Assembly: GCA_029339195.1 (NCBI GenBank)
Contig: JAPTJF010000003.1
Span: forward strand, 434,001-498,000
Reading direction: 5' to 3'
Source: Micractinium sp. NFX-FRZ
Lineage: Eukaryota; Chlorophyta; Trebouxiophyceae; Chlorellales; Chlorellaceae
DNA length: 64,000 bases
Each line of letters starts with the position of its first letter. The first letter of the stretch is position 1. Under the pieces are notes generated by a model. It saw only the letters and a program-made list of their open reading frames with translations, searched no databases and was not told the DNA's origin. The position numbers and the translations under genes are program-made. Shown here in pieces: positions 1-9,697 of this stretch.

Positions 1-1186
1 TCCCTCAATCAGCTTGCAGGTCGACTCAAAAGCCAGCGCGTTGAGGGAGGTGCGCTCACGCCCCAGCATCTTGCCTGCGGGAGGGAGCGGGGGAGGGCAG
101 TGAGGGAGAACGGGATGGGTGAATGAGCGAGGTGCGCTCACGCCCCAGCATCTTGCCTGCGGGAGGGAGCGGGGCAGAGGCAGAGGGAGCAGGGCTGGGT
201 GGGTGAAGCAAGGTGTGTTTAGGGGCCAGCATCTTTCTTGCCTGCAAGCTGGGAGAGGTGGGGACACGAAGCACAGAGAGGCAGGGTGGGCGAGCGGGGA
301 GCCGGTCTCGTCCCAGAGTGATCACGCCCCACCCGTACTACAAACTATGGTGTGGAAAACCGTCCTGCCAGGCTGGATCGCTCTACCTGAGATGGTGGCC
401 GCTGACAGCACATCCGCCTCGTGTCCCAGCATGCCCTCTTCCCCCGCCGCAGCCTCCCGCTGTATCACGCTGAACAGGCGGTCCCGCTTGTCCTCGCTGA
501 GGGTCTTGGAATCCGCAAAACCCCTGCAAGTGGGGCGTGGCACAAGAGGGTCACGTGGGCTTGGATTGGGCCCAGCAGACAGGCACGCTTCTCTGTGTTG
601 AGAGTCTGCAGCACACGGGCCCGTGCAGAAAGGGATGACGCAAGAGCAGGGTTTTTGGGCGGTTGTGGTGCATGTGGTGGTCGCCACGCAAACCCCCCTC
701 CTCTCTGCCGACATGCCCTTGCCTTCTTCCCAGCTCAGCTCTCCCATGGCAGCCCCGCCCTGCTCACATGCCCTTCAAGTCCTTCACACGGCTTATGGGC
801 GCAAACGCCACGCCGTAGACCACTGCAGGTGGGGGAGCGTGAGACGGGGGGTGGGGGAAGAGGGCAGGAGGTGCAGAGACAGGCGGGAGGCTCCCAAGCA
901 CTGGCATCCCACACAGCGGGGTCAGGCTGCTGAGAACTTACTCGGTCCCAGCACCGGCCCACGCCCCGCCTCATCTGCACACAATTGACGGGAAGCAGGT
1001 CATACGTGTGGTTCAGGAGCCCTGTTGACATCACAATGAAACCCCTCCGCCTCCTCTGCTCGCCCGCTGCCGTCGCCCCACTGCCACTGTCCCTTTAGAC
1101 AGCAGGAAGCCCTCTCCAATCAGCGCTTCACCTATGCCGAGCATGCACGGCTCCTTGTACCATGCTGGTGCCCCTTCGCCGGCCAT
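1..1186 (-). CDS. RNASEH2A: Ribonuclease H2 subunit A (catalytic), 3' end outside window
   Basis: Catalytic subunit of RNase H2, which removes single ribonucleotides and RNA-DNA hybrids from genomic DNA in the nucleus. Five exons read on the minus strand: 1132-1186, 942-974, 768-822, 387-523 and 1-74. All have GT-AG borders and phases that join without error (118 codons seen; the rest lies left of the window). The spliced protein starts MAGEGAPAWYKEPCMLGI and runs into DEAGRGPVLGPMVYG, the family's catalytic Asp-Glu block, split between exons 1 and 2. Exon 4 gives the family signature ADSKTLSEDKRDRLF. Exon 5 gives MLGRERTSLNALAFES, matching the human MLGR-x-N-L-N stretch. It is divergent from the Pol5-like gene. 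The start is the first ATG of exon 1. The intron before exon 5 carries a duplicated acceptor (see the repeat at 47-174). Confidence 0.9.
47..174. repeat. 46-bp direct repeat duplicating the exon-5 acceptor of RNASEH2A
   Basis: The 46 bases at 47-92 recur without change at 129-174, offset 82 bp. On the minus strand each copy contains the polypyrimidine tract, the CAG acceptor and the first 28 bases of exon 5. A third, weaker copy sits near 218-250. Only the copy at 47-92 continues into open coding sequence, so the other two are decoys inside the intron. Confidence 0.9.
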
Positions 1187-1468
1187 GGCCGCGAGACGAG
1201 TGTTTGAAGGTGGTGGCCGGAGCTGCTGGCAGCTGACGGCTCTTGCGACGTATCAATGACAGGTGGATAGCGCTGTGGCGTCGGCAGGCCTGTGGGCCGA
1301 TCAGCAGGCAGTGGCGGTGGGGAGACGTGGCACTGCCACGCTGGCAAGTTTTCACTGAGCGCGCGAATGGAGGAGATGGCACGCCATCGCACTTAGAAGG
1401 GGAATTTTGACCTTTATAACACCGTCCAAAGCTCGGCTGCCGCCTCCCCCGCGCAGCGCTCGGGCGGA
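1187..1468. promoter_or_regulatory. Divergent promoter region RNASEH2A / POL5-like
   Basis: These 282 bp separate the two start codons, so the promoters of both genes must lie here or overlap the 5' UTRs. GCGCGAAT at 1361-1368 is, on the other strand, one base away from an E2F site (TTTCGCGC). A short AT-rich patch with TTTATAAC lies near 1414-1421. No core promoter element can be asserted from sequence alone. Confidence 0.45.
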
Positions 1469-2407
1469 ATGCCTGGCCAAGTGTCGGCGCTCACAGCGGG
1501 CGACACGGTGAGTGCAGGGTATTAGAACCCTCGCCATGCATTGTGCCGCGGGGCCTCCGAGCCGCATGCATGGCCCCCAGCCGCCGCCCAACCTGCTTGT
1601 TCTCTCCCCTGTGCCGCCCCTGCAGCTGCTGGGCCACTTCTGGGATCTAGCGTCGCTGGAGGAGGTGAGCATTAGCCGCCGGCGCTGCAGGGAATGGGGA
1701 GGCAGGTACCTGCCGCCACCACTGCCGCCGCCAGTCTGCCCGCCGCCTGCCAGCGTGCCCACTTGCGCCCTCTGAACCGCCTCCTGTTTACAGGACAAAC
1801 GCGAACGTGCTGCCCAGGCACTGGTGGAGGAGCTGTTGAAGAACCAGAAAGAGTTTGAGGACTCTGCTTCTGATGAGAGCGATGAAGAGGAGGGGGAGGG
1901 AGCCAAGGGCAGGGCCGTTGACCACGCCCTGCGCCGCTGCTCGCCACTGATGGTGCGCTTGCAGGCGCACAGCTGCTGCTGCTGGCTTGTGCCATTGTGG
2001 CATTTCATTGCTTGGGGCGACATTGCATGGCATGAAGCCCGGCCTGCAGGGCGCAGCGGTGGTATCGCACATGCTCTCGCCGGAGCCGCTCCTTCCTGCC
2101 TGCCCTGCTGCCTGCCGCCCTGCTGCTGCCAACCCTGCAGCCGCCCCCCATCAACCCCTTGTCATCAGGTCTATGCCTTCAAGCGGCTGTGCCGCGGGCT
2201 GGGGTCCAGCCGGCAGGGCGCGCGCCAGGGCTTTGCGCTCGCCATCACATCGCTGATGGCCAGCAAGCAGTGCCAGTGCATGGGGCCTGCAGAGGCTGTG
2301 GCGGCGATTGAGGGGGTGCTGGAGCCTGCGGGCAAGGTGAGAGACATGATATGTTATATGTTATAATTATTGTGTGTGGGCAGGCATGCTGCTGTTTCTC
2401 TGCACTC

Positions 2408-2440
<33 letters not shown>

Positions 2441-3846
2441 GCTGCTGCTGCTGCTGCTGCCGCTGCTGCTGCTGCTGCTGCCGCTGCTGCTGCTGCTGCT
2501 GCTGCTCGGTGCTATTGCTCGGTGCTGCCTGTGAAGGCGGCGGTGAGCGCCAAAGCGGCATGGCGCAGTTCAGGGCAGCGGCGATGGGCCCGCTTGCGCT
2601 GTGCATCCAGGCAACCTGCGCGCTGCCGCTCAGCCTGCTCACTTCCGCTTACGCGCCCCCTTGTGCCTCGCTTCCCCCTTCTGACTGTGCAGGGCACCGA
2701 GCTGCGTGATGCCCTGCTGGGACGCATCTTCGGCTATGCTGCTGTGGCGCGCTGTGGTCGGGCCCTGCCTGCTGAGCTGGTGCTCAGCATGGCGTCGGGC
2801 CTGGTGGGAGCAGCTGGCAAGAAGTCGTTCCTGCGGGAGGTGGCCGGTGAGTGACCCCTTCCCTGCCTTGCCCTTGCCTGGGGGCTGCTGTGCGGGCTCA
2901 GCTAATGCCGATGTGCCCCGGCCTAGCATGCCTCCCCAACTTCCCGCCTTCACCCCTGCTCCCGCCCCCGCACCTCCTCCCCCCTGCAGGCGCCGTGCTT
3001 TTGGAGCTCTGCCAGGCCTCTGATGACGCCACCCTGGCAGCGCTTGTGAGCGGGCCCCTGGCCCCCCTGGCGCCCTGGCTCACCGCCCCCCCGGCCGACG
3101 CCTCCCCCGATGCGCTGCTGCTGGCGCTGCGGCTGTGGCCGCGCCTGCCGCCGGCTGCTGTGGCCGCCTGCCCGCTGCTGCCTTCCGGGCTCAAGCCCAA
3201 GCAGCTGCCTGCCAACCTGTTCACCGACCCGGCAGCGGCGGTGGGCAGCAAGGCGGCGGCGGCTGTGGCGGCTGCTTTCTTCACCCGCCAGCACCTAGCG
3301 GCGCTGCTGCCCGTGCTGCGCGGCACCACTCAGTCGCACCCACGCCTGCACAGCGTGTGGACCACCCTGCTGGCCCTGCTGATCCCGGGATTCAGTGCCG
3401 ACAAGGTGGGGATTCGGGCGGGGATTGGGGCGGGGCGGGCGAGGGGATGTTGTGATCCGGGGGGCGGGGCACACATTTGTGTTGCTGCAGCGCTGTGTAA
3501 TGAATGAATGATAGAATGGGTGTGGGGGCAGCGCAGGTGAGCGGCTTGGCAGACAGGCGTCGTGCTCGGCAGCCGCCCTTCCCAGCCCAATGCCTTCACC
3601 ATTCCTGCTTCACGTCACCTCACCTCGCCTCACCTCACCTCACACCCGCCCCCGCTCCCTGGCTGTGTCCTCTTCTGCAGGAGCAGCGCAGCGCGGGCGG
3701 CGCCGCCGCAGCGCGCCCCGCCGCCCCCTGCCTGGAAGCCTTTTGGTCTGTGGTGGTTGATGGCGACCTGGTGCAGTCCTCACACGAGCGCAAGTACCTG
3801 GCGCTCACCCTCTTCCTCTTGCTGCTGCCGCACCTGGGGTGAGCCC

Positions 3847-3877
<31 letters not shown>

Positions 3878-6800
3878 TCACGGTTCTTTCTTCGCCCGCA
3901 GCGTTGGCTGGCATTGGCTGGCGTGCTGGGGCCCCTTGCGAACGGCGCTGCGCATGTCCATCCTTTGCATGGGTCGATGGATGGCGAGTGCCGCCTCCTC
4001 TCAACACCGCCCCATGCTGCGTTGCCCTCTCTTTTCCTTACGCCGCCCTTCTCCCACCTTCAAGCCGCGCCGAACCCATGCCCCTGATCTTCCACCCCTG
4101 CCCCCATCCCATCCTCTTCCCCACCGCCACTCACCCCACTCCCCTGCTCCTGTCCCCATCCTGCCCCCACCCCTGCAGCCCCGAGCAAGTGAGCATGGTC
4201 TTCACACCCGCCTTCCTGCGCTGCCTGGCCGCCAACCTCAAAAAGGGGGACAGCTACCTGCACGCCAGCGCCAAGAAGTGCCTGGAGCGGATTGCGGGGT
4301 ACTGCGACAAGGCGCCCCCAGGTAGGCCAGAAATTCCGTCTCCTTTTGTTGTAGTCCTCCAACTGGGTGCCTGCCAGCAGAGAGGGGTATTGCATGCCTG
4401 CAATCCGCTTCCTGTACCTGCCCGCTCATCGCTCGCCTGCCTGCCTCCCATCCGTGCTGTCCCGCCCGCCCGCCCGCCCACCCGTCCGCCTCCCCCTCCC
4501 GCCCTGCAGAGGTGCGTATCGCTGTCTCGCTGGCCCTGCAGCGCCACGGCGGCGGCGCTTTCGACAAATTCATAAAGGCGCACGCCAAGGGCGCCCCTGC
4601 GGGCGAAGCAGGCGACAAGGAGAAGGCTGGCGGGAAGGAGGGCGGCGCGGCGGCCGCGGAGGCTGCGACGGCAGAGCAGGCAGAGGGCCTGCAGCAGTAC
4701 GTGCGCCAGCTGCAGGACACCTTCCTCCAGGCCGGCGGTACCGCCGGCCAGTCGGAGGAGACCACCGAGGGCAGCGCCGGCGCCGGCGGAGCGCAGCAGC
4801 GGCAGTGGGCGGTGGAGCAGCTGTGCGGCGTGCTCAAGCAGGCGGCGGCGCCGGCGGAGGCCAAGCACTCTGTGCTGCGCTTCCTGGCCGTGCATGCGTT
4901 CTTCTCAGTGGACGGGGCAGCTGCCAAGAAGGTGCGAAGGCGGTAGTGGTGGTGCGGGTGTATGAGAGCGGACCGTTGAGCGTGTGTGTGCGCTGCTGCT
5001 GTCATGAGGGGCAGGTGCGGGCGCTGGCCAGCTGGTGACACCGGCTGTTCCTGGACTAATGCAGCAGCAGAGCACAGCACAGCACTGCACGCTTGCTGGC
5101 ACCCCACCTCTCCCCACCTGCCATCCACCCCTCACCTTGCCTGCCCCGCAGAGCAAGGACGCGGCGGTCAAGGCGGCGGCACGCTGCGTGGACGTCCCGC
5201 TGGCTCAGCGCCAGCTGTGCGCCGCCCGCCTGATCAGCCTGGCTGACTCCCTGGACAAGCGGCAGCAGCAGCACCCGCACGCGGGCAAGAAGCAGCAGGG
5301 GCAGCAGGGGCAGCAGCCGCCGGCGGCCCAGCAGCCGCAGCAGCAGCAGCAAGAGTATCTGGCTGGCGTGGCGGCGTTCGTCTCAAACCTGCGCCAGTCG
5401 GGTGCTGCACAGCTGGCCACGGCTGGTGATGGCCAGGAGGCGGCGGCGGAGGCAGCAGAGGCGGCGGCGGCCACCCTGCAAGACGCTCTGCAGCGGCTGC
5501 AGGCGCGGCAGGCCGGCGCCGGCGTCCCTCGTGAGCAGCAGCGCATGCGTGCGCTGGGTCACCTGCTGCGCCTGCTGCTGCTGCACTGCCTGGCGGACCC
5601 AGCGTCGGCAGATGCCTCGCTGGCGGCTGACCTGGCGACCGTGTATGACGTGGCAATCGAGGGGCAGGCGGCCCCGCAGGAGGATGAGGAGATGGCGGAT
5701 GCTGAGCTGGCAGACGGCGCTGACGTGGCGCCACCTCACTGGCACGACACGCTCATGGACGTCATGCTGAGCCTGCTGGCCCGCAACGCTGCGCCCCTGC
5801 CCTCGGCCCCGCTGCGCGACGCCGTGGAGCATGTGTTCCGAGCGTTTGCTGACGACCTGACACCCACAGGTGCATGCTGTCCACTTGCTTTCTGTGTGCT
5901 TGGGTGTGTTGATGGGGGTAGTGCATGCGCGGGGTAGGTGGGACGGGTGCAGGCATGCCCCGCCCACGGTGTCCCTCGGCGTGCACAGGTGTAAGGAGGA
6001 GCCTGTCTGTGTGCCACGCTGCCCGCCGCGCACGCGCCCCTGCCGCTGTTGCCTCGTCTGCCTGGAGGACATGCCACCCTGCTTCCTCTGACTCCTGGTT
6101 TGTCTTCCTTTGGTGTGCCTGCAGGCATGCAAGACATGCTGCGCGTGCTGGGCAAGCCGCTGGACAGCGGGGCGCAGGATGAGGAGGAGGATGTGTATGC
6201 CTCGGATGAAGAGGAGGAGGATGAGGAGGCGGCAGAGGAGGAAGAGGCAGAAGGGGAGGAGGCGGGCAGCGGATCTGATGATGACGAGGAGGAGGAGGAG
6301 GAGGAGAAGGAGGAGGGCAGCGGCAGTGAGGAGGAGGAAGAGGACAAGGAGAAGGAGGAGGCAAGCGGCTCTGGGAGCGACGACGAGGGCATGACAGGTG
6401 CGTGCCAACCGGGGCCGGCAGTGCTTGTGTGTGGGCGTGCAATCTCCTGGCACGTCAGTGGTGTGGGCGCGCGTGCGGTGTGCACAGGCCTTTGCGCTGC
6501 CTGTGCTGTGTGTCGTCACTCCTGCCAGCGCACGCCCCTGCCTCTGTTGCTCACTCCACCCAGTCACTCCCTCTCTCGCTGCAGGCGCCTGATCATGTTT
6601 GACGCAGCACCCTTGCCTCCTACCTTGTGCCAAGCTCCCTCCCCGTGCCCTAACAACTTCCTTTCCCATCTGCCGTATTGCAGACGAGGCCATGTTCGCC
6701 ATGGACTCCAAGCTCGCCTCCTACTTTGCCTCCCTCAAAGAGGGGCGGGGCGGCGGCGGCGCCGCGCGTGCTGCGCGCGACGAGCTCATCAACTTCAAGA

Positions 6801-9024
6801 TGCGGGTGGCAGGCCTGGTGGAGGCCTTCTGCAAGCGGGTGAGCCCCGGGTCTTGTTTCCCTCCTCTGAATCCCTGCGGGCCCATGGTTGCGAAGCTGGT
6901 GTCGATAGAAGCATGCCGGTTCAGCGCTGTGTGTCCGCTTAGGGGGCCGGCCTTTTGCAAGCCGGCCTTTGGCTGCCACCGCCGCCTTGCCTCAATGCCA
7001 CCGCCGCTCTGAGCCCCTGCCTGCCACCCTGCCGCTCCTGCCGTCACTGCAGATGCCCGCAAGCCCGCTGCTCCTCACCGCCGTGGCGCCGCTGCTGGCA
7101 GGCCTGGCGGGCGCCAGCCGGCCGGGAGGCCACCAGGCACTGGCGGAGCGCCTGTCTGGCCTCGTCACAAACAAGCTGTGCGGCAGCAAGGCTGAGGCAG
7201 CAGGTGGGCGTAGGCAGGGAGGCAGGGGAGGGGAAAGGCGAGGGCAGCGCGTGCAGAGGAGGGCAGCGCTTATGGAGCGGCTATCTTATGGCTGTAGGTG
7301 TGTGAGCTTCTATTGGGGGGGCGCAGGGGGGAGCAGGCGATACAGTAAGTGGCGGCGGATCCCAGCAGGGCAGGCCTGCCCGTGCACCCGTCGCCGCCTG
7401 CCGCCCCCAAACCCTCCCGCCCCTCTCCCCCTCGGCACCGCTGTTGAGCACAGGTGCGGGCGTGCAGGCAGAGGGGCTGGAGCAGCAGCTGCGGCGCACG
7501 CTGTACCTGGCCTCCCGCGCCACAGACAAGCGGGTGGCGACGGCGGCCAGCGCATGCTACGTGTTCCTGCAGCGCGCAGCGGCCGCTTCGCCCGACGCAG
7601 ATTGCCGGACCAAGGTGCGGGGGCCACCAGTGGCAGCTTGGGGCCGAGCCATGGGCTGGGGTTGTGGGGTGCGGTTGCTGCCCCCTAAGCGCATGCGGCT
7701 GGGGGCATGTGCGGTTTCGACGGCCAGCCGACCGCGCGCCTCCTCTGGTGCTGCCCGACCCCCCTTCCACCCTGCTCTCCCATGCCCCCCCATATCCCCT
7801 TTCCCACGACCCTCTCCCATCCTCCCCACCTCTCACCCCCTCTCCCACCTGCCTCCACCCTGCGCTGCCCCTTGTGCAAATCTGCAGGGTGCGGAGTCAG
7901 CGTGCGCAGCCGTCGCCGACTTTTTTGTCAAGAAGAAGACCCGTCTGCAGCGGACGCAGCTGGAGGGGCTGCTGCGCCGCGTGCCCGCCCTGCTGCCCGC
8001 TGTGCTCCCTGCCGTGCTCAAGCAGGCGGCGGCGGCACGCAACGAGTACCTGCAGACCGAGGCATTCCTGCTGCTGGGAGCGGTGGTCAAGGTGAGAGCT
8101 GTTGCATGGCGCTCCCGGGCCCTGGGCGGGTGGGCATGCAGGCAAGGTGATGTGGCCAGGGGTGGAGTGCAATGAGAGGAGGCGGTAGGGAAGGGTGCAG
8201 GGCGAGCAGGCCTCAGCATGGCATGGCATGGCACGGCTGAGGCCGGGCAGGGTGTGGCCGTGCCCAATTGTGTGCATGCATGCATGCACATGCTTCCCAC
8301 TCCCAGCATGCTCCTCACCCACCCGCACTGGCCCCCGGCCCCGCTTCCCCCCCGTGCCCGGCCACAGGCAAACGGTGCGGCGGTGTCTTCTGCGCTGGCC
8401 GGCTGCGCCCCCGCTGCCGCTCTGGCCGTCAAGGCAGCCGCAGGCGGCAAGTACAGCAAGCCCCAGCGGCAAGTGGAGGCACTCAAGGTGGCCTGCCAGC
8501 TGCTGGAGGCGGCAGCCAAGGGTGGTGCCAGCCTGGCGCCAGCTGGCAAGGGCGCCAGCTGGCAGGAGGCTCGTGCAGCGGCAGAGAGCGCGGCCGACGC
8601 GGCGGCCGGCAACCCGAAGCTCTCAGCGGCGCTGCAGAGGCTGGAAGGCCTGCTGGGGGCGCTGCCCGCTGGCACAGCAGGCAAGACGCCAGGCAAGGTG
8701 GCCAAGGCGGCGGCACAACCTGCGGGCAAGACGCCAGGCAAGACGCCAGGCAAGGCGGCCACGGCAGGGGCGGCAGAGCAGCCTGCGGGCAAGACGCCGG
8801 GGAAGACGCCGGGCAAGTTGGCCAAGGCAGCGGCGGCAGAGCAGCCTGCAGGCAAGACGCCGGGCAAGGTGCCAAGCAAGATACCCGGCAAGACGCCCGG
8901 CAAGACGCCTGGCAAGACGCCTGGCAAGGCGGCAACGCAGCCTGCAGGCAAGACGCCAGGCAAGCGCGGCAGCGGCGGCAAGCAGGCCACGCCCGGCAGC
9001 TCTGGAAAGAAGCAGAAGGTGTGA
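1469..9024 (+). CDS. POL5: Pol5 / MYBBP1A-type nucleolar protein
   Basis: HEAT-repeat-like nucleolar protein of the yeast Pol5 / animal MYBBP1A family, which works in rRNA synthesis and ribosome assembly; despite the name it is not a working polymerase. Sixteen exons sum to 1338 codons: 1469-1507, 1626-1664, 1794-1952, 2169-2336, 2693-2846, 2990-3405, 3681-3838, 4179-4321, 4510-4931, 5152-5869, 6125-6397, 6684-6838, 7053-7203, 7454-7614, 7888-8091, 8368-9024. Family hallmarks are VYAFKRLCRGLGSSRQGAR near residue 90, the SSHERKYLALTLF block, and a long Asp/Glu-rich stretch from exon 11. The C-terminus is Lys-rich with many TPGK units. Gln-rich and Ala-rich inserts sit in exon 10. The first ATG used (1469) gives a short exon 1 and is the least certain part. 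Confidence 0.9.
2409..2504. repeat. Interrupted CTG trinucleotide repeat in intron 4 of POL5-like gene
   Basis: Thirty-two consecutive triplets, nearly all CTG, with CCG interruptions that give a higher-order period of 18-21 bases. It lies wholly within the intron 2337-2692. It reads as Ala/Cys/Leu runs on plus and Gln runs on minus, none of which is part of a supported gene. Confidence 0.95.
3848..3874. repeat. Pure (CTG)9 just downstream of a 5' splice site
   Basis: Nine uninterrupted CTG units starting nine bases after the donor of exon 7 (3839) of the POL5-like gene. Intronic. Confidence 0.95.
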
Positions 9025-9697
9025 GTGCGCGAGCGTGAGCCGATTCAAGCGGCTCAAGATGGATTGCGCATGTGTGAGCTGCTGCGTATTGAGTGCGATT
9101 CAGTAATGTAGGCACAAGTGTGATGTAACTGCCCGTCTGACAGAGCAAGAAATTGGATTCATGCTGTGTGCCTGTCTGAAGTGGGGCAGTGGCGGTCGGC
9201 TGGGCCTGCACCTTCCCCTGGGAGGCACGTTTCCAGGCTTGGGCAGGTGGAGGAGTGGGGCGGCAGTGGCCAACTGCAAGCCCGCACGGTGCATGTCTTG
9301 ATGGTAAGCGCTGCAGGCAGGCTTGACAGTGTCCAAGCCATGAAGTAGTTGTAACAAAGCCGAAGGGCCTTTGAGCCGGGAGGTTTGAACCGCCAGCATG
9401 GCGGCGGGCAGCGGCGGGCATGGACATGGGGAAGGGGCTTTGCAGACTCGACAAGGCGTTCTGGTCGTCTCCAGTGCTTCCGGCATTATTTGCGCAGTGC
9501 CGGAAGGCCTCCCAAGCGTGTGTGGCGAATGCGACTGAGCTGCAGGCTCTGGCACACTGGTGGTGAGCATTGAGCAGAAGGAGATATTTACACCTGTGAT
9601 CAGCCCTTAATTCAATGTCGAGCTTCTGATCACCACCAGTCTGAAGCCGTCCCGACAGTCGCCGCCTTCCGCCTGTCTGCCTGCCTGCCTGCTGCAG
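9025..9697. other. 3' flank of POL5-like gene and unresolved 5' part of the lipase gene
   Basis: TGTAA at 9124-9128, about 100 bases after the stop, matches the polyadenylation signal common in green algae. The lipase reading frame stays open upstream of 9698 to 9574 but has no ATG, so a first exon with the start and probably a targeting peptide should lie here or overlap 9398-9560. ATG codons at 9398 and 9420 open short frames, but I could not join either to the lipase frame with a proper donor and phase. Confidence 0.4.

Noticed and set aside
2351..2854. Poly-alanine/poly-cysteine or poly-glutamine proteins from the CTG tract
   Set aside because: All are translations of an intronic triplet repeat in different frames.
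3562..4575. Long plus-strand frame crossing exons and introns of the POL5-like gene
   Set aside because: It reads through clear GT-AG introns, and only the parts matching the proposed exons resemble the family.
6580..6606. Weak resemblance to the start of POL5-like exon 12 (6684) about 98 bp upstream
   Set aside because: Only about 13 of 20 bases match; not strong enough to count as a junction copy.
7833..8990. Long open frame on the minus strand rich in Leu/Pro/Gly repeats opposite the end of the POL5-like gene
   Set aside because: It is the antisense reading of the Lys/Thr/Pro/Gly repeats of a well-supported plus-strand exon; no splice sites, start context or family motif.
9398..9561. Possible first exon of the lipase starting at ATG 9398 or 9420
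   Set aside because: Neither frame reaches a donor whose phase fits the recognised lipase exon, so I left the 5' end open.
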